DNA of 64,000 nt from Rubrobacter xylanophilus DSM 9941 (GCF_000014185.1 NC_008148.1:248001-312000); one strand, 5' to 3'; positions 24,345 to 33,663 are shown, counted from the first letter of the stretch. Notes: a model not told the origin generated them from the sequence alone. Numbers and translations are program-made.

Positions 24345-26057
24345 CTACTCCTCTTCCTGCTCGCCTATGTCGATCACCTCGCCCTCCACGTAGGGGTTCT
24401 CCCTCTGCTCCTCGACGCTCCTGCGGTCCACGCAGGCTATGGTCCTGGGCCTGAGCCCGAGGTCTTTTCGCAGCGCCGCCTCGAGCCTCTCGGCCGCCCA
24501 GCCGAGACAGGTGGTGCCGCCGGTGCGGTTTACGACGACCTCCCGCGACGAGACCCAGAGACGGGCGTGCTGTGACAGGGCCTCTTTGCCCTTCTCTCTG
24601 GCCTCCTCGAAGCCGTTGAATGGGTCGCCGAGGTGCAGACGGTGTACGCGGAGATCCTGGCGCCCGGCTGCCGCGAGGATCTCGTCCAGCCTCCCCTCGG
24701 CCTCTCTGCTCGTGATGACCAGCAGATGGTCCGGGCGCTCCTTCAGGAGCGCGGTGTAGAGCGCCCCGGGCGACATCCCGAGCGGCGAGACGAGCCACCG
24801 CTCCTCCCCGACGCCGCCCACGCTGGTCTGCCAGAAGGTGGGGTTCTCGAGGTTGTCTTTGATCTTCTCATGGAGCTCGCGTAGATCTTCGCTATCGAAC
24901 TTCACCACGTTTTCTCGCATCCCGGCATGGGCGAGCGCGTTGCGGCGGTCCGTGATCCTGTTCCAGAGCCGGGCCAGCTCCCTCCGGGCTCCGGGCAGGA
25001 CCTCTCTGAGGCCGGGGCTCCTTCCCTCTTCCATCCTGCCCTGCACCCCGAGTTCACGCTCGGCCCGTTGGCGTTCTTTGAGCTCCAGCCAGCGGTCCGT
25101 ATCCCCGGCGTGGAGTACGACCGCGGAGACCGCGATCTCGCGCATGAGGGTCGCGGCTGCCCGCAGGTTCTGGACCTCGAGGTACCCCTCGACCAGCCTC
25201 GCCTGACGCCGCAACTCCTCTAGGGTGAGCGGAACATCGGTCTTTGCGTGTTCGGATACGCCCCATGCCTCGAGCTGGGCCTTCAGCTCCTCCCAGGGCT
25301 CTTGCATCGGGAGGAGCCGGTTCAGCTCCCCCTCGGCCTTCCTCGCACCCTCCAGCACCCTGGACGCCTCGATACCTGCCTCCAGTGGCAGGCCGGAGAC
25401 GAGCGGCGCCTCGAGGCTGCCCAGGGGACGGGCCACCTCCTGCAGCCGGGTGAAACGCTGCTCCCTGCGCTGCTGGTGGGAGCGGCGCTGGAGGTCCTCC
25501 AGCATCCGACCGAGCGGGCCGGGGAGCTGGTAGTCCCGGAGCAGCCTCACCCCGTAGGACCACTCGGGCAGGTCGATCAGCGGGGTGAGGTCGAGGATCG
25601 GACGCCGGTCGTCCTCCATCCGCGCCTCGTAGGCTCCGTAGTAGATGCCGAGCAGATCCGCCTCTCTGCGGACCGTGTAGTACTGGACGGCGGAGAGGAG
25701 GAGGAGGGCCGGTATGTGCCTGAAGCCATGGGTGAGGTCGAGCACCAGGTCGTCCCCTTCCTCGACGTGCTCGCCCACGCGCCCGAAGATCTCCCAGAGC
25801 TCCTCCTCGGATCTGCCGACCGGTATGCGGACCGGGCTGTAGCGCCAGCCCAGGGCTTCGGCCTCGGCACGGAGCTCCTCCCCGTGGGTCTCGTCGGCCC
25901 TCTGCGTCAGCAGGGCGACGAGCTCGAGCTCCCCTCCCGCGGCGGCGCAGCAGCCCACGGCCACCGGGGCCATGCTGGTCCTCTTCTCCCGGTCGCCGAA
26001 GACGTAGGTGACCTCGTCGTACCTGCCGGTGCCGAGCGTGCAGATCAGCTTGTTCAA
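24345..26057 (-). CDS. CRISPR ancillary protein with CARF-HEPN-CARF architecture (Csx2/DxTHG type N-terminus)
   Basis: This 570-residue protein starts with a TM1812/Csx2-type CARF domain carrying the DxTHG motif as DLTHG at 107-111. A helical HEPN RNase region follows, with RNALAH at 373-378 as an R-x4-H active site. Residues about 422-545 look like a second CARF-type Rossmann domain: LVSPLGMSPGALYTALL, a central LLVITS strand and VNRTGGTTCLGWAAE near 510-523. The protein would bind cyclic oligoadenylates made by Cmr2 and degrade RNA. The extra C-terminal CARF-like domain is not part of the usual Csm6/Csx1 plan. It ends 2 nt before cmr1 and starts 13 nt after cas4. Confidence 0.8.
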   Translation of the reverse strand: MNKLICTLGTGRYDEVTYVFGDREKRTSMAPVAVGCCAAAGGELELVALLTQRADETHGEELRAEAEALGWRYSPVRIPVGRSEEELWEIFGRVGEHVEEGDDLVLDLTHGFRHIPALLLLSAVQYYTVRREADLLGIYYGAYEARMEDDRRPILDLTPLIDLPEWSYGVRLLRDYQLPGPLGRMLEDLQRRSHQQRREQRFTRLQEVARPLGSLEAPLVSGLPLEAGIEASRVLEGARKAEGELNRLLPMQEPWEELKAQLEAWGVSEHAKTDVPLTLEELRRQARLVEGYLEVQNLRAAATLMREIAVSAVVLHAGDTDRWLELKERQRAERELGVQGRMEEGRSPGLREVLPGARRELARLWNRITDRRNALAHAGMRENVVKFDSEDLRELHEKIKDNLENPTFWQTSVGGVGEERWLVSPLGMSPGALYTALLKERPDHLLVITSREAEGRLDEILAAAGRQDLRVHRLHLGDPFNGFEEAREKGKEALSQHARLWVSSREVVVNRTGGTTCLGWAAERLEAALRKDLGLRPRTIACVDRRSVEEQRENPYVEGEVIDIGEQEEE

Positions 26058-26070
26058 CGACCTCTCCTCC

Positions 26071-26559
26071 CTAGGACCAGCAGAACTCCGCGTATGCGCA
26101 CTTCCTGCAGTAGGGGATGCGGGCGGCCGGGGGAGGCAGGCTCCTTTCGAGCAGCCCTTCCAGCTCTCCCAACACGTCTCTTACGCTCTCTTCGAGTTCC
26201 TGTGTGAGCTCGACCCCCTCGCGGAAGCGCTCTTTGGGGACCAGGATCTCACCTGACGCCTCCACCCCTTCCTCCCTGAGGCGCAGCAGGTAGTAGCCGA
26301 GCTGGAGCCTCGCGGCGGGAAGGTATCTGGTGGACTTCTTGACCTCCGAGACGATGATCCGCCCGCCCTCGCGCCTCACCCGGTCGAGCCTCATCCCCGG
26401 CAGGGAGAGCTCCTTCATCGAGCGCTCGTAGTGCTCCTGTTGGTTGAGCCGGCCCTCGGCGAGCAGCTCGAACTCCCGCTCCGGCTCCATCTGGTGTGCC
26501 ATCAGCCACGCCTGCCGCGGACAGATCGCGTGGTACCACACGAGCGTCCCGGTGATCAC
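26071..26559 (-). CDS. cas4: CRISPR-associated exonuclease Cas4
   Basis: This 162-residue RecB-type nuclease trims and selects prespacers for Cas1-Cas2. The nuclease core shows SEVKKS and the upstream RLDRV aspartate. A 4Fe-4S cluster is predicted from one N-terminal cysteine (AICPRQ, Cys13) and three C-terminal ones in YCRKCAYAEFC. The GTG at 26559 is preferred because it forms GTGA with the cas3 stop and places ITGTLVWYH at the N-terminus, as usual for I-B Cas4; an ATG at 26583 is possible. It lies about 9.4 kb from cas1. Confidence 0.92.
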   Translation of the reverse strand: MITGTLVWYHAICPRQAWLMAHQMEPEREFELLAEGRLNQQEHYERSMKELSLPGMRLDRVRREGGRIIVSEVKKSTRYLPAARLQLGYYLLRLREEGVEASGEILVPKERFREGVELTQELEESVRDVLGELEGLLERSLPPPAARIPYCRKCAYAEFCWS

Positions 26560-29021
26560 AGCAGCATCGCTTCTTGTTCCCACCTGTATCCCGTCTCCAT
26601 GTCGTAGAACGTCGAGTCATCGGAGAAGACCTCGGCGCGGCTGAGGTAGAAGTGCTCCGGGATCTCCGGGTGCTCCGGCGGAAGGTTCTTCCTCAGCCGG
26701 TTCGTGGTCGGGGTTATGGTGAAGGGCGCCACCCTCCGGAAGGCGGCGCGGAGGCGTCCTCTCGCCGTGTCTTTCTCACTGTAGAGGCTTGCGAGGTGGG
26801 CTATCGCGTTCTCGGCCCCTCCGTGGATCCCCACGAGCACCGGCCGCGTCTCAAGCTCCTCCTGGATGTGCCGGTAGCGGCTTACGGTGGTGGACCCATC
26901 CTCCCTGCGGTCGAACTCGAGCTCCCTGAGCGCGTCGAGGTAGGCGAGCGAGAGGTCGTCGCTCTTTCTCTCCTCGACGGCGGCGAAGTAGCGCTCGACG
27001 AGGGCGTGTAGCTCGGGCTCCTCCACTTCTTCCCGCAGCATCTCCCGGGAGATGAGCGGGAGCACCCTGCCGTAGACCGTCTCGGCCCGTGCCCTGCCCC
27101 GCCCGTCCTCCAGGAAGACCACGTGCACGGGGGCCGGCTCGGGGGAGGCGCCGCCCCGGTTGCACCTCCCGGCGACCTGGACGATGGAGTCGAGCGGGCC
27201 CTGGTCCCGGATGACCTCGTCGAAGTCCAGGTCCACCCCCGCCTCGACCACCTGGGTGGAGACGACGAGCGGTCTCAGGCCACGTCCCAGACAACGCTTC
27301 AGAAGCCGCACCCGGCGCGAGCGCTGCCAGGGGGTTATGTTGGTCGAGAGGTAGAAGATCTCCGGCGGGCCAGGGACTCTGCCGTACTCCCGGTAGCCGC
27401 GGAGGCCGAGGCGCTCCCCGAGCTTCCGGTAGAGCTCCACGGAATCGGAGATGGTGTTGAGCACCACGAGCAGCGAGCCGCCGCCGGAACGGCGCTCCTC
27501 GACGAAGGAGGCGAGGTCGTCGAGTGTTTTCACCTCCGGGCGGGGGATGATGCGGGTCCTGCTCAGCCCCCGGAAGTGGCGCTCGGGGGCGGAGAGGAGC
27601 TCCCTTGCCTCCGGAAGGATGCGGGGGCGGGTGGCGGTCATCTGGATCACGGTGCACCCCAGGTCGCGGACGAGGGTGGTGAGCACGTGGCCCACCAGGC
27701 GCCACTGCTCGTAGGGGATGCTCTGCACCTCGTCGAGCACCACGACGCTCCCGGCGATGTTGTGCAGCCGCTTGAGCGGCCGGTTGCGGTTGGTGACCAG
27801 GCTCTCGAAGAGCGAGACGAAGGTGGTGACCACGATCTCCTGCTCCCACGCCTCCGCCGGCAGGAGCCGTTCTTCGACCTCTGTGTTTTCGTCGTCTCCC
27901 TCCGAGAGGGGGGCGAGGTGGTGGCTCCTCAGAAGGTGGTCGGGCAGGTTCTGCGCGAGGTGCGCCCTGCGGCGCAGCACCTCCTCGATGACGCCCGCGT
28001 TCTGCTCGATGATGTTGACGAAGGGGAGGGCGTAGATGACCCTGGGCCGGTGCCCGAGCTCCTCCGCGACGCGCTCCCTCAGCCGCAGGGCCACCTCGAG
28101 CGCGGTGAGCGTCTTGCCCGAGCCGGTCGGGGCGGTGAGGCTCAGGACGGCCGGGTAGAGCTCCCGGAGCGGCGCGTCCTCTGTCCTGCCGGCCGCCTCC
28201 TCACGGACCTCGTGCCGTATCTCCGCCAGCCGCCGGGCCGCGGGTGCCGTTGGCGTTCCTGCGGGCCTCTTGAGGCCGCGCACGTGCTCCTCGACCAGGG
28301 CGGGCTCTATCCGCGTCCCTTGCTCTGCGGCCGGCACCCCGGCGGAGACGTGCTTGTCCGCGTCGATGAGCGCGGAGAAGAGCAGGAGCAGCCGCCAGTA
28401 GCGGCGGGTCGCCCCGGGATCACCCTCGCGCAGCAGCCGCCGGTAGAAGGACCGGAGTTCGGGGAGCGCCTCCCACCATCTCCTCTGCGCTATAAACTCT
28501 TTGGCCTCCGGGAGGCCGAGCTCCTCCATCTCGGAGACCACCTGCTCCCGGTGCTCCCCGCGCAGGTTCTCGAGCTGCGCTTCGGCCGCTGCGTACTCCC
28601 TGCGGAGCCCCGCCGAAAGCTCGCCGAAGCGGGGGGCGTCTTCGAGGTGCTTCTCGCGCGGCAGGATCTCCGAGGGGGTCACGAGGTTTCCGTGGTGGCG
28701 GTGGATCGCGAGGTAGACCAGAAGCTGCGCCTCTCCGTCCTCCGGGTGGCGAGCCCTGGTCACGAACGCCCCGAGGAGCGCGGAGACGAAGGCGTGGTGC
28801 CCGTATGCCTTCGGCGAGGGTTCCAGGCTTTTCGGGGGCAGCCTGTCCTGGAAGTACGTCGTGTACTTGCCGAAGTCGTGGGTGAGCCCGCAGAGGCGCG
28901 CGAGGGTGGCGAGACGCTCCCGGTCGGGGACGTGCGCGTCGAGGACGCCTCTCTCGGCCGCCCCGGCCACCGCGGCGAGGTGGTCGCGCAGGGGCTCCCC
29001 GGGGCGGGCCAGGAACCTCAT
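26556..29021 (-). CDS. cas3: Type I-B Cas3 nuclease-helicase
   Basis: This 821-residue protein unwinds and degrades DNA bound by Cascade. The N-terminal HD nuclease has His48-Asp49 in LTHDFGKY and the His75-His76 pair. The superfamily 2 helicase has Walker A TAPTGSGKT at 296-304 and motif II as DEVQ at 430-433. Motif VI is likely in VAGRCNRGG. The HD and helicase parts are fused in the standard order, and all nuclease residues seem present. It overlaps cas5 and cas4 by 4 nt each. Confidence 0.96.
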   Translation of the reverse strand: MRFLARPGEPLRDHLAAVAGAAERGVLDAHVPDRERLATLARLCGLTHDFGKYTTYFQDRLPPKSLEPSPKAYGHHAFVSALLGAFVTRARHPEDGEAQLLVYLAIHRHHGNLVTPSEILPREKHLEDAPRFGELSAGLRREYAAAEAQLENLRGEHREQVVSEMEELGLPEAKEFIAQRRWWEALPELRSFYRRLLREGDPGATRRYWRLLLLFSALIDADKHVSAGVPAAEQGTRIEPALVEEHVRGLKRPAGTPTAPAARRLAEIRHEVREEAAGRTEDAPLRELYPAVLSLTAPTGSGKTLTALEVALRLRERVAEELGHRPRVIYALPFVNIIEQNAGVIEEVLRRRAHLAQNLPDHLLRSHHLAPLSEGDDENTEVEERLLPAEAWEQEIVVTTFVSLFESLVTNRNRPLKRLHNIAGSVVVLDEVQSIPYEQWRLVGHVLTTLVRDLGCTVIQMTATRPRILPEARELLSAPERHFRGLSRTRIIPRPEVKTLDDLASFVEERRSGGGSLLVVLNTISDSVELYRKLGERLGLRGYREYGRVPGPPEIFYLSTNITPWQRSRRVRLLKRCLGRGLRPLVVSTQVVEAGVDLDFDEVIRDQGPLDSIVQVAGRCNRGGASPEPAPVHVVFLEDGRGRARAETVYGRVLPLISREMLREEVEEPELHALVERYFAAVEERKSDDLSLAYLDALRELEFDRREDGSTTVSRYRHIQEELETRPVLVGIHGGAENAIAHLASLYSEKDTARGRLRAAFRRVAPFTITPTTNRLRKNLPPEHPEIPEHFYLSRAEVFSDDSTFYDMETGYRWEQEAMLL

Positions 29022-29794
29022 CGCAGGAACACCCCGAACTCCCGGCCCCCCTCCGCGCCGGGGTAGGCGGCCTCGAAGACCGGCGCCCGCAGCCGGGCGG
29101 TTATGTGCGGTCCCGCGCGGTTGTACAGGACGTCGGCGGCGGCGATGAGCCGCCGCCGCTCGTCGAGGGCGAGGGGGATCCTCTCCTTCACGATCTGGAC
29201 GCCTTCCTCCAGGCGCGGCGGCCCCGAGACGGCCTCCGAGGGGAGCACGGTGCGGACGGGGAGCTCATCCTCCCTGTGCCCCAGCCCCCACCCTTCGAGC
29301 GTCGCCACGTGCTCCACCCTGCCCGGGCACTCGCTCATCCCCAGGTAGGGCGGGTAGATGGGGACCCCGCCCTCGAGGATCTCCGCAAGCCGCTTAAGCC
29401 AGCCCCGGTCCTCGTGGGTCGCGTAGACCCGGTAGCGCAGCTCCCGGTGGCCCACCTCGGGGAAGACCCACTCGACCGGGACCTGTATCGGGCCCGAGCT
29501 GCCGTCGAAGCCGCCGGTGTTTTTGGTCCAGACGTGCCCCTCGGTCATCACGTAGTTGACCTGCTGCATCACCCGGCGCACCGGGGTGATGACCGAGACG
29601 GCGATCTGGCAGCGCTCTAGCGAGAGGTCTTCTGCGTAGCTGTCGCGCTCGCAGCCCATCATCCCGGCGATGAGCCCTGCGAGGGTGGTGCGGGGCGGGA
29701 AGGGGTAGGAGAGCGAGGAGGAGTTCGTGTAGAACTTGCGGAACATCCCGTACGCCCCGCAGAGGTCGAAGATTAGCAGCGGGTTCTGCCCCAT
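29018..29794 (-). CDS. cas5: Type I-B Cascade subunit Cas5
   Basis: This 258-residue RAMP-fold protein binds the 5' handle of the crRNA in Cascade. The N-terminus FDLCGAYGMFRKFYTNSSSLSY followed by PPRTTLAGLIAGMMG is characteristic of the Cas5b/Cas5h branch. It overlaps cas3 by 4 nt and begins 3 nt after the cas7 stop. Length is typical. Confidence 0.94.
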   Translation of the reverse strand: MGQNPLLIFDLCGAYGMFRKFYTNSSSLSYPFPPRTTLAGLIAGMMGCERDSYAEDLSLERCQIAVSVITPVRRVMQQVNYVMTEGHVWTKNTGGFDGSSGPIQVPVEWVFPEVGHRELRYRVYATHEDRGWLKRLAEILEGGVPIYPPYLGMSECPGRVEHVATLEGWGLGHREDELPVRTVLPSEAVSGPPRLEEGVQIVKERIPLALDERRRLIAAADVLYNRAGPHITARLRAPVFEAAYPGAEGGREFGVFLR

Positions 29795-29797
29795 CGC

Positions 29798-30742
29798 CTA
29801 GAGGGTCTCCAGCCGGTCGCCGAGCACCCCTCTCAGGCGGCGCTCGAAGGCGTCGCCGAGCTCCGGGTGCGTCCAGAGGCGGGCGCGCAGGATGCCGCCC
29901 TCGGAGGTCCGTACCCGCTCCAGGACCCGGTCGAAGCCTATGGTGAAGTCCCGGATGTCGCGCAGGGTGTCCGGGGTCTTGCCGTCTGCGGGGTCGAGGG
30001 AGAGGTCTTCTCGCAGGTCCCCGAGGCGGAGGGGGGAGCCGTCCTCGTACTCGACGCGCAGGTAGAGCCGGGGGGTCTGCCCGATCTTGCTGCGGGTCGT
30101 CGCCTCCTGCGGGATGGCCCTTACCAGGGCGTCGTCGAGCGCCGCGAGGTCGTCCTCGGTGAGCCTGGTGTGCCGGGCGCGGTTTCGGCTGACGATGCCA
30201 TAGAAGGCGAGCAGGGAGTAGTGAACGCGCCAGTCTTTGCCGAAGGTGCCGTACTCGTTCTCCCTGCCGGCGAAGTGGCTGGAGATGGTCGCGGAGTTGT
30301 TTATCTCCACCCGGTTGAGCGAGTAGCCCCAGCTGAACTGCACCGGGCCGGTGAAGGTGACCGAGGTGTTCTCCATCGGCATCGTGGCCCCGAAGAGCCT
30401 CACGTCCCTGAGCCGCCCGAGCAGCCAGTCCTTGAACTCCCGGCTCTGGCGCGCCTGGCGCTCGTTGAGGTTGGTGCCGTTCTCCCGGTTGTAGTCCTCG
30501 AGCAGCACGCTCATGCGCTGCTTCGCGCTGGTGGTCTCCTCCTGCTCGGTGCGCCTCACCCAGATGTCCTCCCCGGCGTTCAGCCAGTAGTCGCGGAGGT
30601 AGCGCTTGAGCCTGACGTCGGAGACGAGGTTGCGCCCGGTGGCCTCGTCCATGCGCGGGCGGTTCTCGTCGTCCGGGTCGCCGTTGGGGTTGGTGAGCTT
30701 GGCGTCGTAGAGGTAGAGGATGTCGCCGTCGTGGATGGCCAA
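29798..30742 (-). CDS. cas7: Type I-B Cascade backbone subunit Cas7 (Csh2 family)
   Basis: This 314-residue protein forms the crRNA-binding backbone of type I-B Cascade. The N-terminus LYDAKLTNPNGDPDDENRPR and the segment FGATMPMENTSVTFTGPVQFSWG are hallmark Csh2 features. The start is a TTG at 30742 with AGGAAGGAGA 7 nt upstream. It lies 13 nt after the cas8b stop, the largest gap in the Cascade part of the operon, with its own strong ribosome-binding site, as expected for a multi-copy subunit. Confidence 0.95.
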   Translation of the reverse strand: MAIHDGDILYLYDAKLTNPNGDPDDENRPRMDEATGRNLVSDVRLKRYLRDYWLNAGEDIWVRRTEQEETTSAKQRMSVLLEDYNRENGTNLNERQARQSREFKDWLLGRLRDVRLFGATMPMENTSVTFTGPVQFSWGYSLNRVEINNSATISSHFAGRENEYGTFGKDWRVHYSLLAFYGIVSRNRARHTRLTEDDLAALDDALVRAIPQEATTRSKIGQTPRLYLRVEYEDGSPLRLGDLREDLSLDPADGKTPDTLRDIRDFTIGFDRVLERVRTSEGGILRARLWTHPELGDAFERRLRGVLGDRLETL

Positions 30743-30755
30743 GGGGGTCTCCTTC

Positions 30756-32768
30756 CTATGCCGTTTGCCTCTCTCGCGCGGTCATGGCCCTGAAGGTTCG
30801 GTGGGAGTAGCCGCTCAGCAGGTAGTAGACGTTCTCGGGGGGCGTGAGGCGCCAGGAGCCCCACTCTTCGGTCAGGAGTTCCTGCGCCTGGGCGAAGATG
30901 GATTCATTGCGGCCCTGCAGGAGCGGCCTCCGCTCGCCGGAGCGGTCCGTGTAGCGGTACTGGCGGAGCTTGTCGAAGAGCTCGGTGGCGAGGCGCTGGA
31001 TGCGGGGGAGGGTCATGCCCTGGTAGTTGAGCTTGTTGAGGATCGTCTTCTCCCCGCCTCTTCCCTCCGGCCCGAGCCGCCACTGGGCGTTTGCGATCTC
31101 GGCGACCAGCGCGCCGAGCAGGTAGAGCGCCGTCTGCTGTTTGTCGTAGCGCAGCCTTCGCAGATACTCCTTCTCCTCTTCGTCGAGCGAGAGGCAGTCC
31201 AGATACCCTTGATCCACTTCCTCCTCCTTCAGCTGGTCGAGGTCCCTCAGAAACGCGAGCAGCAGGCTGGTCTGGGCCACGTAGCGGGTTACCGCAAGGT
31301 CTTCCTGGCCCTCTTCGGGGGCAGATACCTGGTAGGCGGCGGTGTTGCGGAAGCGGTAGGCCCTGATGAGCTCCAGGAATCCGTCTATGAGGCCCTTGCG
31401 GTCGATGAGGCCACCAGAGATCAGGGCGTGGTAGAAGGCGAGGATCTCCTTGGTGAGCATGTCGTCGCCGCTCTTTCGCACCGGGATGAGGTAGTAGATC
31501 TGCTGCAGGGTGAGGTCCCTTGCCTCGCTGCCATAGAGCTCCTCCCACAGGCGGCCGGTCCTCCTCCCCTGGCTCCGCAGCTCCTCGAGCCGGTAGGAGG
31601 GGATGTCCTGGATGAGCCCGAGGACCTCGAACTTGGCCTGCTTCTGCCGGTAGAAGAGCAGGTTGATCATGTACCCGCTCGCCAGGTGCTCCCGCCTGAA
31701 GTCCTCGAGCTCCTCGTCGAGGTCTTCCTCCTGCACCCGTCCGAGGGTGAAGAGCGTCCGCGAGCGGATGCCCCTGAGGACGCGCTGCAGAGCCCCGGGA
31801 AGCCCTTTGGGAACCTCCACGGTGTAGAGGTCCGGGATCATGTACCCCCGGGCTCCGGCGAAGACGAAGCCGAGCTCCCTTCTCACGAACCGCTCCCCGA
31901 CCAGAAGCGCCGTGTACGCCTCCCTGCTGAGCGCGAAGTTGGACCCGAAGCCCTTCTTCGTCGCCCCGGAGGCGAACCCGACCTTGTCCGTTATGTAGTA
32001 CTTGAACCTGAAGCGGGTTATGTCGGTGGTGACCGGACCTTTTCTGCCGCTCAGGTGGCAGACCCCCTCCTCGCGCGCTCCCTCGAAGACGCGTCCTATC
32101 AGGGAGCGCTCCAGATACTCCTGGTAGGCCGGATCGTCCACCAGGAGCTCACCGTCCAGCTCCAGCGTGAAGAGCACGCCGCGCTCCGGGATCTCCTGCC
32201 TGAAGTGGCTCTGCAACGCCCGGGCCACCTTCTGGGGGACGTTGCCTGGTCTTAGCCCTTCTCTGACCTCCTGCCGCAGCTCTTCCAGGCCGGGACCCTC
32301 TATGCCGAGCCTTCCCACATCCCAGAAATACCGGTAGCGGCGGTACGCCCCGCCGCCCTTTGTGCCCAGCTCGCTCGGCTCTCCGAGGTCCAGGTAGAGC
32401 TCGTCTTTCAGCCTCTTCAGCTTCCCGTAGAGGGCTGAGGCAGGGTCGAGCCTCCCCTCCATCAGGAGGTTCGGGATGGTCTGGGAGACGAGGTAGACGA
32501 GGTTGTTGGTGGTGAGCCGGTCCTGGTCGTCCATCGCGGCCGGCGCGTTTCCGAGCCACAGGTAGCGGGCGGCGGTGTTCTTCTCCCCGCCCAGCTCCCT
32601 CAATTCGACGCCCAGCTTCCAGCGGGCGGTATCTAGCTTGAGGATCGCGATGTAGGATTTGCCCTTGCCGTCTGCCGGAGGGCTATCGGCGAGCGACTCG
32701 AGGACGGTCCTGCGCCCGCCGCCCTCCTCCAGGATGGCCCTCCCGATCTGGTAGATGCTCTCGATCAC
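30756..32768 (-). CDS. cas8b: Type I-B Cascade large subunit Cas8b (Csh1/TM1802 family)
   Basis: This 670-residue protein is the large subunit that recognises the PAM and recruits Cas3. It has the features of the TM1802 branch, including LTTNNLVYLVSQTIPNLL near the N-terminus and a helical C-terminal region that probably substitutes for a separate small subunit. The GTG at 32768 overlaps the cas6 stop (GTGA). The frame upstream of it is only a shadow of cas6. No zinc-finger cysteine cluster is visible. Confidence 0.9.
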   Translation of the reverse strand: MIESIYQIGRAILEEGGGRRTVLESLADSPPADGKGKSYIAILKLDTARWKLGVELRELGGEKNTAARYLWLGNAPAAMDDQDRLTTNNLVYLVSQTIPNLLMEGRLDPASALYGKLKRLKDELYLDLGEPSELGTKGGGAYRRYRYFWDVGRLGIEGPGLEELRQEVREGLRPGNVPQKVARALQSHFRQEIPERGVLFTLELDGELLVDDPAYQEYLERSLIGRVFEGAREEGVCHLSGRKGPVTTDITRFRFKYYITDKVGFASGATKKGFGSNFALSREAYTALLVGERFVRRELGFVFAGARGYMIPDLYTVEVPKGLPGALQRVLRGIRSRTLFTLGRVQEEDLDEELEDFRREHLASGYMINLLFYRQKQAKFEVLGLIQDIPSYRLEELRSQGRRTGRLWEELYGSEARDLTLQQIYYLIPVRKSGDDMLTKEILAFYHALISGGLIDRKGLIDGFLELIRAYRFRNTAAYQVSAPEEGQEDLAVTRYVAQTSLLLAFLRDLDQLKEEEVDQGYLDCLSLDEEEKEYLRRLRYDKQQTALYLLGALVAEIANAQWRLGPEGRGGEKTILNKLNYQGMTLPRIQRLATELFDKLRQYRYTDRSGERRPLLQGRNESIFAQAQELLTEEWGSWRLTPPENVYYLLSGYSHRTFRAMTARERQTA

Positions 32769-33538
32769 CTCTTCCTCCCCTCGGTGGGGTGGGGCAGCGC
32801 GATCATCCCGAAGCCCTGCGAGTTCTTGCTCCCGAGCCCGGTGTCGTACGCCAGCCGGAAGTAGGGTTCGGGCATCTTCAGCTCGTAGAGGCCCATCCAG
32901 CCCTTCACGACGGTGCCCTTGAAACGCAGGACTTTCTGGTCCGAGCTGCGCACCCTGCGAGGCCTGACGTAGGCCTCGCGCAGGTCCTCCTCCGCGTCGG
33001 CCGCCCACCCGAGCGCCGCGACCTTGCGCTTTATGTTCTCCAGGATCGCCACGCCCCACTCCTCCTCTTGCGGCGAGTAGTAGTAGGTCTTCTTCCTGCC
33101 CTCAGGGGTGGCGAGCGTGGTGTAGGCGGTGATGGGGGAGAGGGCCCTGACGAGCAGGGGCCTGCCGTCTTCCACCTCTGGCTCGGGCTCGACGCCCACC
33201 TCCTCCACGAGGCACCGCGTCTTCCCCAGCCTTGTTTCGGGCCGCCTGAGCAGGTGCTCGGCGAGGGAGCCCAGCACCTCCGCCTCGGCCGAACCGAGGT
33301 AGAGGCGCACCGGACCGCGGAAGCTGATGCCGCCTTCTCCCGCCTCCCGCCTGCCGAAGAGACGGGAGAAGGTAAAGAGCTTGAAGCGGCGCTGTCCGTA
33401 GGTATGGCCCCTGTTGTGCAGCCGGTCGGCCAGCGTCCGGCTCAGGTTGGCATATATGAAACCTTGCACCGCGCTGTTGTATTGCAGCGGCAGGTGCAGG
33501 TGGCCCCGCTCCCCGGATAACACTATCTTCAGACGCAT
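32765..33538 (-). CDS. cas6: crRNA-processing endoribonuclease Cas6
   Basis: This 257-residue double-ferredoxin RAMP protein cuts the pre-crRNA in each repeat, leaving the ATTGAAAC handle. The N-terminal half contains His41 and His45 (RLHNRGH), candidates for the catalytic histidine, and the C-terminal glycine-rich loop is GLGSKNSQGFGMI. It is the first gene of the cas operon and would supply crRNAs to both the Cascade and Cmr modules because no second cas6 is present. The ribosome-binding site is weak. Confidence 0.94.
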   Translation of the reverse strand: MRLKIVLSGERGHLHLPLQYNSAVQGFIYANLSRTLADRLHNRGHTYGQRRFKLFTFSRLFGRREAGEGGISFRGPVRLYLGSAEAEVLGSLAEHLLRRPETRLGKTRCLVEEVGVEPEPEVEDGRPLLVRALSPITAYTTLATPEGRKKTYYYSPQEEEWGVAILENIKRKVAALGWAADAEEDLREAYVRPRRVRSSDQKVLRFKGTVVKGWMGLYELKMPEPYFRLAYDTGLGSKNSQGFGMIALPHPTEGRKR

Positions 33539-33604
33539 CTCTTTGCCTGTTCCTTCTAGAGGGCGTTGACCCTTTCCCGTGGATGGGAATGTGTATCCAT
33601 GTTT

Positions 33605-33632
33605 ACTTTACCGCAATTGTGCCCGTTTTCAG
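33605..33632 (-). promoter_or_regulatory. Candidate promoter of the cas operon
   Basis: On the minus strand, CTGAAA (33632-33627) and TAAAGT (33610-33605) are separated by 16 bp, about 70 bp before the cas6 ATG. An overlapping alternative is TTGCAT with CACAAT, 17 bp apart, slightly upstream. Both are imperfect, so only the general location is supported. The region 33539-33663 holds no gene. Confidence 0.35.
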
Positions 33633-33663
33633 CGGATGATGCAACCCCTGCGGGGGAGGATCT

